Assembly: GCF_000247815.1 (NCBI RefSeq)
Contig: NC_021677.1
Coordinates: 7,704,447-7,768,446, forward strand
From: Ficedula albicollis
Taxonomy: Eukaryota; Chordata; Aves; Passeriformes; Muscicapidae
DNA length: 64,000 nucleotides
Reading direction: 5' to 3'
This document shows, piece by piece, positions 1 to 12,560 of the stretch. The first letter of the stretch is position 1. Each line of letters opens with the position of its first letter. Made by a program: the position numbers and the translations under genes. The notes under the pieces are model-generated. The model did not search any database, was not told the origin of the DNA, and saw only the letters and a list, made by a program, of their open reading frames with translations.

Positions 1-605
1 CTCATGTTCCTCTCTGAGCCAGCCCTCGCAGGAATCAGAGCCATTGGCAGAACCCCTAGAGAGGTCTAACATCCTGCCTTCAGGCTCAGTTGCCCTTGCG
101 TGGTGGATACAAGTACTGTGCCAGTAAAAACATCCATTGTTTTACATGCAACTCAATTACCAGCTTCATCTACCATCTTACTATGCTTTCAGGAGTCTCC
201 TCCCACGCTCACTTTGCCAGTTTCCACTGAATTCAGAACACTTTAATTGTTTTGAAGTACCAGAGTAAAGGCAATCTATCCTAAGGGATCTATTCTGCCT
301 TTCACTTACTAGAGCAAAAGAAATGCAAAGCCAAAGCAACTAAAAACCATCAATGTTCCCCAAATAATGATGATGATGATAATAATAACAACAAATTTTT
401 CGGGCTTTCTATTATTTTCTAGGTCAGCTAGATACCATTTTCCTTTTTCCAGGAGGTGTTTGAGTGGAAACTTCAAAGTAAATTTATTTTTTATTTAAAT
501 TTTTATTAGCTGCAGTCTCTTTCTGAATGCAGCTCCCAACAACCCCTGCTTTTTTCTTTGCAAGTGCTTTGTTCATATTTTGCATTCAAGTTATGTGGAA
601 AATTG

Positions 606-623
606 AAAAAAAAAAAAAAAAAG
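606..623 (+). repeat. A18 homopolymer
   Basis: An uninterrupted run of 18 A. It could be the decayed poly-A end of an old retroelement, but no recognisable element body lies upstream, so it is called only as a homopolymer. Confidence 0.85.
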
Positions 624-3191
624 CTCTGCTAATTTAAAGTTATAATTATAATGTATGTTACTTGATAATGCATGATAAGCCAGGTCCTCAGCTGATAGAA
701 ATTAGGACAGCTTCACTCTTGAGCTGTGTCATTTATATGCGTTTAAGGATGGACCCATCAACGAAAATTAAAAGGTAGTGCTGCTTGTTTTAATAATCAA
801 CTAGGTTTGGTTTACTCTTAACGTAATAGTTTGTTAACACACTGTTTCCTCTAAATGTGAAAATACAATAGAAAAGGAAATCTGGTAGCTGGTAGCAGAG
901 CCACTAACACAGATATAAAACTCAAGGTTTGTTGACAGAGTATCTTTACATTCATTGATTAATCTTCCCTTTTCATCTCCCTGCATAAATACAGGATGGC
1001 TGAATGATCTAGATAATGGGAAATACATTTCATAATCTTGCATAAAAACTGTAAAAAACATATTTCTTTCTGTATAATCCAAATACCTGGATTTTATTGA
1101 AAACCGAAAAATAATTGCTGCCTTCTTCAATTAGACATTAATCTTCAAGTTATGGAAACATCCATGCAATGGATGCATCAGTGAATTTTCCAGGTGTTCC
1201 TGCCTATGCAGTCAATTGTCACGCACAAACAATAACCAATGGAGGCATATATTGCTCCCAGACTTGTATTATCAAAAAATAATGAAGGAAAAAATGTCAT
1301 GGCTTCTCCATGTCTACTTGTCTCACACCTTTGATCTTGGCTTCATATTTATGAATTATAATGATAAATAATCCTATTATGGAAATGAGTTTCATTAGAA
1401 AGTTAGAGGACAATAACTGGAAGAATTACCTCTTACATGTTACAAACAGATCTCAGGGCTCAAACATACTAAGCACAAGTGCAGAATTTCACAAAAGCAG
1501 GTAAAAGTTGAGCTCTCTCATGGCCTTTCTTGCTGTGGGGACCACTTACCAAGTTTCGTGTGTCAAAATCTCTAGACTATTGTTTTGAGACTATTTCATG
1601 AGGCCAAAATATGGTGACAGAGTCTCCTGTCCCGGATTAGGACCCTGTCTAAGAGAAAAGTGGCCTATAATTCATTGAATTCCCATCCAACAACTATTCA
1701 TTATGAACTGTGGGAATAGTCACCAGTGCAGGAGTGCAGGAGCGGGAACCTGTGTCCTCTTGACAGCCAACAACATAGGACTCACTTTCACCATTGGTAC
1801 GCCTTCTCTTGGCTTATCTAGTGCAGAAAGTTCATCAGGCTTTTCTGCAAAGCAGAATGGCTTCAGCAGAAGAGATAAAATCTGCTCCAAGTGTGGTTTA
1901 GTGGTTAAGAGATCCTCAGGGCACTTCAGCTATATGGACCTGAAATCCATCAAAGAGAACAGGGAATGGCCTATTCATATTCTGGGGTTGTGAACACGTC
2001 ATGAAAGGGTTTGGCAGTACTTTCTTGGCTATACTTTAAAAGAGAGGAATAATCTTCACAGTAGTTTCCAAGAAAATGACATAAGTACGTTATTCCCAGA
2101 AAGGTTTCAGGGAAATACCTCGCTGCAGCTCTCAATCAAGCACTTAAATGCAGGAGAGGGAGCTGCAGAGTTGAGGTAATTTCCTGCTGACCAGCAAACG
2201 AGTGTCTCTGTTCAGGGATCTCACCACCATGAGGCCCAGGCTGAGGCAATTCAGTTTCCTTACTTGTTTTACAAGGAGCAGGGATACCTAATTCAAAGTT
2301 CTGAATTGCAGAATAGAAATTAGATGCGTAAAATCTGCCTAAAAATAAAATCAAATAAACCAGCAAGCTATGAAGTCTGAAAGACCTGGCTCTTGGGAGG
2401 AAGACACCCAGATACAAAGGGACCAAACAAGGGACTATAGTCAGGAAATGCACCAGCAAAAGTGTAACTGAATGCACAATTTGAGATGAGCATTTTGTAG
2501 AGCTCAGAAATGCAATGAACGCTGGCAAAAGTGTCTGAGCAAGTCTACACGCAATTCCCATGCAGCATATTATCACCATCTGGGAGATGATTGATATTTA
2601 TTTGCCTAGCTTATGCACACACACAGGCACTGCATTTTAGTTGGAGTCTCTCAAGTTAAATAGCAAAAGGAACAATAAGACAACCTGCTGACAACTCCAG
2701 CTCAGACTATCAGCCTGGAATCTCACAGCTTAGAAGTAACTCTAAACAGTTATTCCCCCATACATTTTCACTTCAGTGATAAAATGGTGTGTTTCTCTGT
2801 TTAGAAACTACTTAACTTGGTAGGGATGTGGTGCACTTTCGTTCCGAAGATTTGCAGTGCATCAGGCAAATAGAAAGGCTCCATATATTACCCAGAAAAA
2901 GGAAGGGTCAGACTGAGCCCCTGTTTTGATCTTCGTATTTTTTGTCCCACTTAAACCAAATTAGTTTGTCCCATAGAACTTTGCAGCAGCTGTGTGGTTC
3001 TGTAGTTAGTTTATATAAGCTTTGCTGAGTTTATGCTTGGAGAGTGCTGAGTGGTTAGGGGGATTCTGCCCACTAAACCCTTTCCTCTTTAGGGAAAAAA
3101 TGTATTAAGTTGTCATTTTTGTGTGCATAAATAGGAAATGTTGAATCAACTTCTGACTTTCTAGGCATCTAATTTGTTTTTCAATGATCCA

Positions 3192-3270
3192 TTTTTTTGC
3201 TGGTTTTTTTGTGGTTTTGTTGTTGTTGTTGTGGGTTTTTTGTTTTTTTTTTTTTTTTTTTTTGGGGGGG
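3192..3270 (+). repeat. T-rich/(GTT)n tract ending in T21 G7
   Basis: A low-complexity tract made of T runs and GTT repeats, ending in 21 T (3243-3263) followed directly by 7 G (3264-3270). The T-to-G switch is the same arrangement seen on a much larger scale at 50.8 kb. Open frames on both strands here are low-complexity artefacts. Confidence 0.85.
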
Positions 3271-6007
3271 AGTTGTAGAATTTGCTTGGGAACTTTGGAC
3301 ATTTGCAGGAAGCCACTGAAATGCCAATCTGCCCATTTACTTGCGAGCAAATACAGATGGCACCCACAAGTAAAGAAACCAGGAGACACAAAATTTTGTG
3401 GGAACTTACTCCTCCTCTGCTTGCCAAAAGCATGTAAAATGTTACTCATCAGAACTTGAACCGGAATTATTATATAAAATTATGTCTCTTGCCTATGAAC
3501 TTCTGCTTCCAAAAGTCACAAAACAAGAAATGATAAAATCATGTTTTCTAATGCCTTCTTCACGTTTATTTCCACAGCTGCTTTTAGTCCTGTCTCAGCC
3601 CTGAATTCTAGATACTGACCAGGAGAGACATGCTGGAAAGTACCTGGACTTCTCTAAGAATTCCTAGTCTGTCTCCATTAGTAAATACTACTTTCAGACA
3701 ACAAATGACCCTCCAGCAGCTCCAATATCCAACAGAGATGGTGGGATGGGTTCTCTGCTTCCAGCCACACTGAGGAGTCTTTTAAAGTACCACGAACAGC
3801 TACCAAAATCCCACAATCAAAATCAGACACACAGCTCTGTGCATTTCTCTGGTGTACTGCAAATGTCTAAGCAGGGCATGAGACAATGAAGAGCTGTCTC
3901 AGTGGGCAAAATATTCCATTTTATGCTGGTATACCTGCAGCTTTTTTTCAGTTGAGTTGCACTTGAATAAAGCCAGGCTAATTCAGTGGTGAGGCAGATT
4001 TGATACTTCTGCTGTGCTTTGTATCTATGATTGCAGCCTAAAAGATCCACTCCAAGTAAAAAAAGATGCTTCAATTACATATGTCGGCAGAGGAAACCAC
4101 CATATTTTTTCACATGGGTGGCAATTATTTCAGTTTTGGAGGTTGCTGCTATGCACCTATCCAAATGAATATATAACATTCAAATATCAGCAGTGACTCA
4201 TGGACCACTAATAACTACAGAATTCCAGATGATGAAAAGTTGGAAACGTATTTTTACAGAACCTTTTTGTGGTTGGTATCTTTAATAATGCCAAATAATT
4301 TACCAGTGTCTCTTAAGAGTAAAACAGTAAAGACTCCCATCTGTTAGAGAGTTGATCCAGCTTGTTCTCAACTTTTTGAGTCAGTTTATTATCATGTGGG
4401 AGTAGTTCTCCACTTAGTTGTTCTTCTTTTCCTTTTTTTCTCTTGTTTTGGGAAGATTGCACCAGAAAAAATGTCATAACTGGAATGGGTCCTAAGTTCT
4501 TTTTGACTTTTTTTTAAATTTAGGACTAGATCTTTCAAGAATGGTTGGTCCTGAGCAAAGCAAGTCTTCTTTTTCTACGGTCTTCTTTTTCTAGCTCGAA
4601 TTTATTTTCCCTAAAATTTTAAAAGCTTGCAAAAACTGGGAAAATAGGAAACCTGTATGTGGAAGATTTAAACTAAATTAGAATCTAGCCTTTCTTCCCC
4701 AATCATTCACTTTCCACTTTTGTTTTCACAAGACCATACAATCTTGGTTTTCCAAATGTACAAAACAAGCAACTTTGTCAAATTCCACCAGGTAGATCTT
4801 TTTGTAGCATGACGGATCTTCAAGAGAGCTTCATTTTAGCCTTAGAAAACAGGAAGCCATTTTCTCCACCACCACCAGCCTCTGCCAGGTAGGATTTTGT
4901 CCTGGACATGCTTCCTACCACCATCAGCAGGTTGTTTTTTCCTGAGACAAACTGTCCCAGCAGTTTAACCCAACATCACCAACATATGTAAAGTTGGGAT
5001 TATTTTCACAGGAGTAAATCTAGGATAGAAAGTAGGTAAAGAAGAATGAAGGATGAACAAGCTGGGTAGGAAAGGCAAATCGGGAGGATGTGAAAGAATT
5101 TTATGTGGTTGATACAGTGCTCCCAGCAGTGAGAAGAAATGGGATATGAGTCTGATCAATACATTTTTGCACAAAAAATGCAATTTACAGGGACTAATTT
5201 TACTGAATTCTTCAATAATAGTTTGAAAAAGCTTACGTGAGGAGTATCTGAATAAATCCATAAGTGCTTCATAAAAAACTTCAACCTGCTCATTCCTCTC
5301 TTCCTTATCTCTGAATTCTCATCATCTGCATCCTTCCTTCGCATTTGCCATTTCAAAGTTATAATGGGTCCAAACTAATGTCCTGCCCTGTTAGACTGCT
5401 AAGTATCCAACTGCAGCAAGCAAAGGTTTCTCTGCCTGAGACTGAAAACCAAGTCAGGTACATGGATGTCTCAGCCACAGCTGTGGTTCACAGCCAGCCA
5501 GCTGTTTCAACCGACAGAAAATCAAGCCATCCTTTCCCAAACCACAAACACGCTACATCTTATTCAGAGTGAAATAAAAGACGTTTCCTTTTGACAGTTT
5601 GGGCAACAGGTGGGGAAAATTATAGTGTCACACTAAGCATTTTCTTTTAGGCTGTTACACAGTGTCTGGTCTCTTGCAGCTCTTGTGAACACCATCAACA
5701 TATAATTTATTAACCATGAAGAACACAAGCTTTATGTGCAAAAACAGAAGCCTTGGCTCTCACCATGTGGAATAATTGCACATGCTATCTTAGTACCAAT
5801 TCCAGATTTTACCCACCTTCCATTTTCCAGTTCCTGGGGCACTTTGGAGATGAAAGACTGAAAACCACTGCAGAGTCTATATGATGGAGAATATAATGGT
5901 GTGGCCTTAAAGCAGGTAGACAGCAAACTGCACCCTGCTAAAAGAAGAATATCCATCTGCAGCTGGCATGGATTTCTGTCTTGTTTCAAAGTTTACTTCC
6001 TCTCTGT

Positions 6008-6367
6008 AAAAACAAACAAACAAACAAACAAACAAACAAACAAACAAACAAACAAACAAACAAACAAACAAACAAACAAACAAACAAACAAACAAACAAA
6101 CAAACAAACAAACAAACAAACAAACAAACAAACAAACAAACAAACAAACAAACAAACAAACAAACAAACAAACAAACAAACAAACAAACAAACAAACAAA
6201 CAAACAAACAAACAAACAAACAAACAAACAAACAAACAAACAAACAAACAAACAAACAAACAAACAAACAAACAAACAAACAAACAAACAAACAAACAAA
6301 CAAACAAACAAACAAACAAACAAACAAACAAACAAACAAACAAACAAACAAACAAACAAACAAACAA
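6008..6367 (+). repeat. Perfect (CAAA)n / (TTTG)n tetranucleotide array
   Basis: From 6013 to 6364 the sequence is CAAA repeated with no interruption, 352 bp or 88 units, with partial units on each side. The unit contains no stop codon in any frame on either strand. It therefore creates long false ORFs that encode repeating Lys-Gln-Thr-Asn on the plus strand and Val-Cys-Leu-Phe on the minus strand. Perfect purity over this length implies a young, hypermutable locus or an array length that is only approximate in the assembly. No SINE or LINE body is recognisable on either flank. Confidence 0.97.
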
Positions 6368-6949
6368 TCTGCCGCTTGAAGAAAGCACCAGAAACCACAA
6401 AACCCTTGATATGGGCCAGGCAATACAGGGTGAGAATCTGGCCAACATCATTATTCACTTAATCAAGTATTTGCTCATTATTAAAATGATGCTATCCCAC
6501 TGCTACTGCTCCAGTTCCTTCTGTTCTGATCAAAATATCACAGTGAACTTCCACAAGAAAATGTAAAGCATGAAAGTACAGTGTAAAACATCACTACTGC
6601 ACCCACAACAACCCTTAAGTTCAAGATCTGAGTCTTTCCTCCTACAGCATGGAATTTGCTCATCTTCTCAGTGCTCATCCTGTGCCCTTTTTCCCTCCCG
6701 CTCCAAGTCTCAATCCTCACCCTTAACTGCTTGGTGCTAAAAAGCTCACTCAGTGCCTTACAGAAGGTATGTTTGGGAGGCTGCCAGGTCAGCTCTTTAC
6801 ACTGCAGAGACCTTAGGATTGGGGCCATATCTGCGCTTATGTTTGTGAATAATCCAACACATGTACAGCACTCTGGGTCTGATCCCCTATATCATAACAA
6901 CACTGATGTGGGACCAGATGCTATATGAACAAATGGGAATCTGTTGCAT
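6368..6949. other. Unique non-coding sequence
   Basis: Ordinary sequence right of the CAAA array. It has short open frames only, up to about 96 codons, without recognisable domains. Confidence 0.55.
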
Positions 6950-7060
6950 TCATGTAGTGCCTTTTTTTTCCAAGGAACTCAAAGCACTTTACGATCTTTA
7001 AGCCTCACCACATGCCTGTGGGGTACAGCAGGGTAAGTAGGCCGGTAGTATTCTTTACAG
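6950..7060 (+). repeat. Ancient MIR/L2-like interspersed repeat relic
   Basis: The run 'caaggaactcaaagcac' followed by 'tttaagcctcaccacat', 'ctgtggggta' and 'gtaagtag..gtagtatt' follows the order of the conserved 3' part of MIR/L2-type amniote repeats (ordered as: feature near the 'ctcaaagcactttac' box, then a 'cctcacaac-ccctgtgaggtaggt' box). The copy is strongly diverged, and the expected downstream 'gaaactgaggc' box is not clearly seen. Assignment is by eye from memory of the family. Confidence 0.4.
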
Positions 7061-10000
7061 AGCCAAGTACATTTATTCAAATGCAGCTGAATAATAATAA
7101 TGCAACCATGACCTCCCATGACACTTACGTTCCTTAGGAACAATGAAACTGTCAGCCACAAGGGTGAGACTCATGAGTCTGGGTGACAAAACTTTTTCGG
7201 CAGCTGGCCCACGACTGCAGCCTCACTTCCGTAAGAGATTTGGATGACCACGAGCTCCATCGCCTCCCATGCAAAATGCAAAACTTTGCTTCTTCACATT
7301 CGCTTTCCCACCCCATCAAAAAATACCAAAACAACCTTGGTGGAAAACAAGAACCCCTCTATAGAGGTTTTGTGAGTCATGTTACTAGATTCTAATAGAC
7401 AATTACTGCTCCACTAATAGCTCTGCATGCTTCAGGAATGACCCCATCTCAATAATTTAATTCTTTAATAGCTTCTGGAGTTCACCAATTGCTTTAAATG
7501 AAGCATGGTTATATCCTTAAATTTGCTTTTACAGAATTAGTTTTGCAGGGGTGAAGTGGTGACAAAGAAAGAAATTAACCTTAATTTCATCAAAATAGGG
7601 TTTTCTACACTGTTATGAACCTGTGTATACTGAAAAGTATCACCCTTTTTTCCCAATCCAATAATTTGTTTCCAATCCAATAATGAAAGTAGAAGAGACA
7701 TTTAGCAAAGGCCATTCTCTTCAGAAAAATGAAAACAAATGAAAACAAATCTGTAGGAAGTATGTGGAAGTTAAGACCCCAGACTACTCCTCTGGGAGTA
7801 GTATGAACTTTGGAAATCTGGGATTTAGAGGCACAATTATCCATGTAAAAAAGAAAAATCTATGCTCTATTGATTAACCTTGGCACTTCAGACAAGGTGT
7901 CATCTCATGCATTGGAATGGCATGCCTTCAGGTGACAAACTTCAAACTGGCCATATCTCAGAGATGGGTGCTAAAATAAAAAAATTCATTTAATGTACCA
8001 ATGCCTGTATAATGTGTAGCACTTTGTTTTCCGAGTGGTTTGCTATCTTCCAGGAACAAACCAGAGTGTTAAACTGAGCAGAAAGTGTTACTTTTAATTG
8101 CACAAACCTCTTTGTCACCCACTCTGATTTTGCTAAGATGCCGTTTCCCCCCCTTGTTTCTCAGCCTCCTTCCTCTTTAGCGGGTGCTCCTCCATCCCTT
8201 ATGTTGCCCCTGTGCACAGAGTAAGGCTGCAGTTGCCACAGTCTCTGTAATGTCTAATCCTTTAACACTGGGAGAGCATTGTATTGCAGGCCTAATGCAA
8301 GGATGAATTCTGGAATGTGGAGCCTGGAGAGAGGCTTATAGAATAAGAAAGAAAGAAAAAGGGAAGAGGAAAAAGGAATTGAGAAGAGAAAGAAGTCAAA
8401 ACCACACATGGGACAGAAGGAGAAAAAGGGGATTAGGTGACAATATCCGACTGCACTGAAGGGTCAGGAGAATTAAGCTTCAGAGCAGCTTGCTCAGTGT
8501 GTGCTGGGATAAAAAGACTGATATGAATGGAGGTGGTTCAAGTGCAGGCACATTGTGGAATGCAATAGGAGTCTGCTAGGGAACATTTAAGAGAGTTGTG
8601 CACCACTTTCATTTAGCAAATAATATATATTGTTTGCTGGGAAAGATCTGAGCCTGACTGTCACTTTTACAAGGTTGTTACAGAGGAATGAGAAATATAA
8701 TAATGGAATGAAATGGAATAGCATTACATAAAATGAAATTATGAATCAAATAATCTGAACATGTGCTCCTAAAATTTATTATTTCATATGATGTTTATAT
8801 TGAATATAAACTTAAAGCAATAGACCCCTGTCCAAAGAAAATCAGGGCAAAATTTGACATCAATGGAGTTAGATATGCTTTTAACAAATACTTAAGAGCC
8901 TGATTTTTAATACCTAATCGTACTGCATGTGCACCTAAATGCATAAACTGTTCATCAGGCCAGCTTTGTGATCTTTCTAATCAGCGTAGGTGCTGCATCT
9001 TGAAGGACACTGACTCATTATGATTTTCATATATGCTGGGAGTACTTCTACACAGTTCAACAGCTCTACTGAAAAAATTACAGATACTTTAAATTCCCAT
9101 GCAGTTTATCTTCAATTTCCTATTCACTTCTCGCAGACAAAAATACTTGCAGACAGCCTCAAAATTATAGTAAGGTTACTTTATGAAAACCAGCTCTCTG
9201 CATCTTCTTACAAGACACTGGGAGTTAACATAGCTGGAATCCGAGAAAATGCCCTCTGTCTTTCTGACACACTTTTTTGCCCCAACACGGCTTCCTAATA
9301 TAAGATGAAATAACAGCCTCATCTCAATCTGGCATTACTACCCTTCTATGAAGCAGAGAGAAAACTGAGAAACATGAGGGATGGAAGAAACAAGTCATGA
9401 ATAATAAAAGAGAGTGATTTTTAACTGTGTAAAGAGAATTCATTCAAGTCAACCATCTGGCACAGGGCAGATCCTGCAGAGAGAGCTGCCATGGAAAAAT
9501 TACAAAGTCAGTTCAGTTACTATTTCCCAAGAAGACACCACAGGAGACAAAGCTAGAGTAGAGTGCCACATCCAAGTGACTGATGCTAAAACTATTTTGA
9601 TATTGCTTATGAAACACACCAATCCCTAGAGTCTGGTTCAGACAGATCCAAAGAACTCAGGTATTTATAAAAAAACTCAAAATATCATTTGCTCATTTGT
9701 AATGCTATTGCCTTTCCTCTGCTGCAAAGAGTTTTGGTAAAGCTGAAGGTGGCTGTGTATGTGACTTACATGCCATTTTCTTCATTTTTAAAATAGAACA
9801 GAAAACATAACTCATTGAAAAAAAACCACCAACCCAATGAAACAAAACAAAACAAAAGAAAACCCAACCCCAAAACACTCCACTCCTACACAAAAACTTG
9901 CTTGGATTGCAGTGAGTAGGACACATTTCCTTCCTCCTCCCCAGTGGTAACACCTATGACCTGACCCAGGACTTGACCTGGAAGCTGAGAAAAGAAGAAA

Positions 10001-12225
10001 ATAGACAGGGCTCATGACAGCATCTTTAGAAAGATGTATGCTTGTACGTGGGCATTATGGAAGTACACAGTCATTTATTCCCTGGGGACACAGATGTGAA
10101 AACACTGTTGATGTATTTTCAACTAATGGTCTGTTTTCAACTAACTCTTTCTTCAGACAGAGGACAGAAAAATTGTTTCCAGTGAATACAGCAGCAATAT
10201 TTTTACAAGCTTCAGTGAACTGGAGCTTTACTCCAAGGTTCTAAATATATATCACAAGGGTTCACAGCCGTATCAGCAATTCTTCCCTCATCATCCATAT
10301 CCTTGAAAACCCATGTATGTCCTTTATTTCCTGCATCCTCTGAGTTATCTGGGTTTGTTGTTTGCCCCTTTTCAGTCCAAGCCAGCTGAGAGCCAGGCCC
10401 CAGAGCCTCGAAATCAAAACTACAGCAACACCTTAAGCAGTCTGTTGCCTGCAGGGTACATCTGACTAAGCTGAGAGTGATGTAGGAGCTGAAGAATCCA
10501 CTGTCTTGTGCAAGCAGGCACCATGGATGGGCAAGGTCTCTGTGCTGCTATGTAATGTGATCCCCTGATCTGTGTAGACACAGGCTATTCTGCCCAAACA
10601 GAGCCAAAACATCCATCTCAAATAATACAAAAAGCCCCAAGATAAAAAAATGCATCATTTTGCACGTGAAGATTTTTTTTTTAAATTTTCCTCACAAGCC
10701 CCTCCCAAAAAGATAGCTATCTTAGAGTTGGATTTTTGCATCACACGCTCTTCTACCCACATCCCTTCTCCTGCATCTTTTTCCTTAGTAACAAGTAGGG
10801 AGAAGAGAGGAAAGGAAAGAAAAAGGCCCTCTTTAAAGGAAAAGAAACAATAAAAAATCAAGGGCAGTATTACTCATACTCATTCAGAATCATGCTATAG
10901 GTAGGTGTTGGGAGGGAAGAACAGAAATCACTTTCTTTCCTACCTTTGGGCTTCTTAGATTGGCCTAGCACAAAATGTTAGGCTTTACAACTCAGGTGGA
11001 AGAGGAACTGTTCCTCCAAACATCCCAGAAGCTTCTTCCTCAGAGAGGCTGAGCTGGTCAGCAGAGTTGGACCAAAACATGACAAGAACGTGAAGGGATG
11101 CAGGAGGTGTAAATCAATCTCTACAAGGGCAGGACCTCTAAAAAGAAATATTTTTCCTTACCTGCTATCAGGGTGCAGCTCTTTTCCACCCCATATTTCT
11201 GGTATGTGTCTGGAACAAACAATCAAGCTTTAAATAACATTTAGCTGACTTGCCATGGAACTAGACCCAAATGAAACCTGTAAGAGTTTGAATAAAGTTC
11301 ATCTAGAATTTTCCTCTTGTTTTTGGTAAATCACAATGCCAGCTGGAGCCAAAGGTTGTGGCTCCATGAGAAGACTTATCTTGCTCTTATCAGGAGGAAG
11401 ACACTATTGGAATCTCAAGACACAGCTCATCATTTGCTACCTGAGGCCATTCTGCTGGTGAGAGGCTGCCTGGGCAGTCCAAATCAGTTTTGACAATATC
11501 CAGACTGTTGTGCTGAAATCTGAGCCAGAGAAAATCACATGTAGCTCTTGTAAAATCATTTTCACCACAGAAGCAGAAAAAAGCCATAATGTAAATTGCA
11601 AATAACTTCAAATTTTGAGATGTTACAAAACGCAACCTGGTTTTGCATGATTTTTCCCCATGTGAATCACATCCCATCCCTCCAAATCAAGCTTATTTAT
11701 CTGAGAAATGAAAGAATTGAAAAATAGAAGAGCTGACAGAAAGCTCTCCTGCTGTCAGGCAGAGGCAGGCAGGGATTATTTTTGGTGCAGAACCATTGGT
11801 TGCTATAGCCTGCAGTGCTGAGCGGTGCTTGCCCTTGCATTTTTCTGAAGCAGTTACCTGTGATTCAGGCCTCTTAATTATAGATGGTAAAGAAAGAAGG
11901 CAGTGTGGTGCTCAGGCGGTTTGTGGTGCAACTACCAGCAAGCTGATTACATGTATTTCTTTCGCAGTGGAACCTATCTCTTCCTGTCACAATACTCAGG
12001 GTTTGGGGTTTTTTTGAGTGCATGAAAGTGAGTTCAATGTGCACTTCCAGTATTTCAGAAGCAGTGAAGGCTATCATTTGAGAAGAGAATGTGTCATCTT
12101 GACGGCTGAGTGTTAAGCCTTATTTTGAAAATTATTCAGAGGTAGAAAAATCTGTTTCACTGAAAACTCAAAGGATGAAATTTAGGAGGGAGTTCTACCT
12201 ACATACCACTTTCCTATCGGTTCCC
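7061..12225. other. Unique non-coding sequence
   Basis: No recognisable exon or RNA gene. Short local slippage duplications are visible, for example 'tccaatccaataat'-type repeats around 7655-7685 and 'gaaaacaaat' twice at about 7731-7750. A purine-rich tract at 8.34-8.43 kb is listed separately. Around 9820-9880 lies an A/C-rich low-complexity stretch. All open frames are short (about 100 codons or fewer) and lack domain signatures. Confidence 0.55.
8338..8432 (+). repeat. Purine-rich (GA/AAG) tract
   Basis: Roughly 95 bp dominated by A and G (GAAA, GGAAGAGG, AAGAAAG units), interrupted by a short 'ccacacat' stretch. Such polypurine strands can form triplex DNA, but here this is only a compositional observation. 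Confidence 0.6.
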
Positions 12226-12457
12226 AAATGCCCCACAGGTATTCCAGCCACTGGCAATGGTACCTATGAGAATCATAGGTCTGCACTCGATCCCCAAACA
12301 GCCCCCGCCCAAGGGAATGCCTGGATTCAGACCAACTATTTGAAATGCCCCACAGGTATTCCAGCCGCTGGCAATGGTACCTATGAGAATCATAGGTCTG
12401 CACTCGATCCCCAAACAGCCCCCGCCCAAGGGAATGCCTGGATTCAGACCAACTATT
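12226..12457 (+). repeat. 117-bp tandem duplication (two copies)
   Basis: Copy 1 occupies 12226-12342 and copy 2 begins at 12343. They match along the whole unit with a single visible substitution (ccactgg versus ccgctgg) before diverging at about 12458. 117 is a multiple of three, so an open frame on the plus strand (12175-12486, 103 codons) repeats a 39-residue block twice. A minus-strand frame (12182-12664) stays open as well. Neither resembles a protein I know, so I treat the unit as a recent non-coding tandem duplication. Confidence 0.95.
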
Positions 12458-12499
12458 GTTTCCTTCCCATTCAGCACCACTGCTGAAGCATGAAGGAAA

Positions 12500-12560
12500 C
12501 TCCCACTCTTTTCCTCCCCTCTTCATCCTCATCCTCCTTCCCCTCCCCCTTGCCCCACAC
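12500..12560 (+). repeat. Pyrimidine-rich (CT/CCT) tract
   Basis: About 60 bp almost entirely of C and T (CCTCCCC, TCATCC and CTTCCCC motifs), immediately right of the 117-bp duplication. It is followed by a short CACACACA run at about 12556-12565. Confidence 0.7.

Larger units (their letters stand above)
1..6006. other. Unique non-coding sequence, no gene recognised
   Basis: AT-rich, CpG-poor vertebrate-type sequence with stop codons frequent in all six frames. Open frames are at most about 150 codons and none shows a recognisable domain. It contains an ATG/ATA-rich short run at about 366-395, an A18 run at 606-623, and the T/G tract listed separately at 3.2 kb. At 4565-4597 a TCTTCTTTTTCTA motif occurs twice in close succession, a small slippage duplication. 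No promoter, CpG island or RNA gene could be supported. Confidence 0.6.

Noticed and set aside
5901..6566. Open frames of 132-221 codons encoding repeating Lys-Gln-Thr-Asn or Val-Cys-Leu-Phe
   Set aside because: Produced by the CAAA array, which is stop-free in all six frames. No conserved flanking domain.
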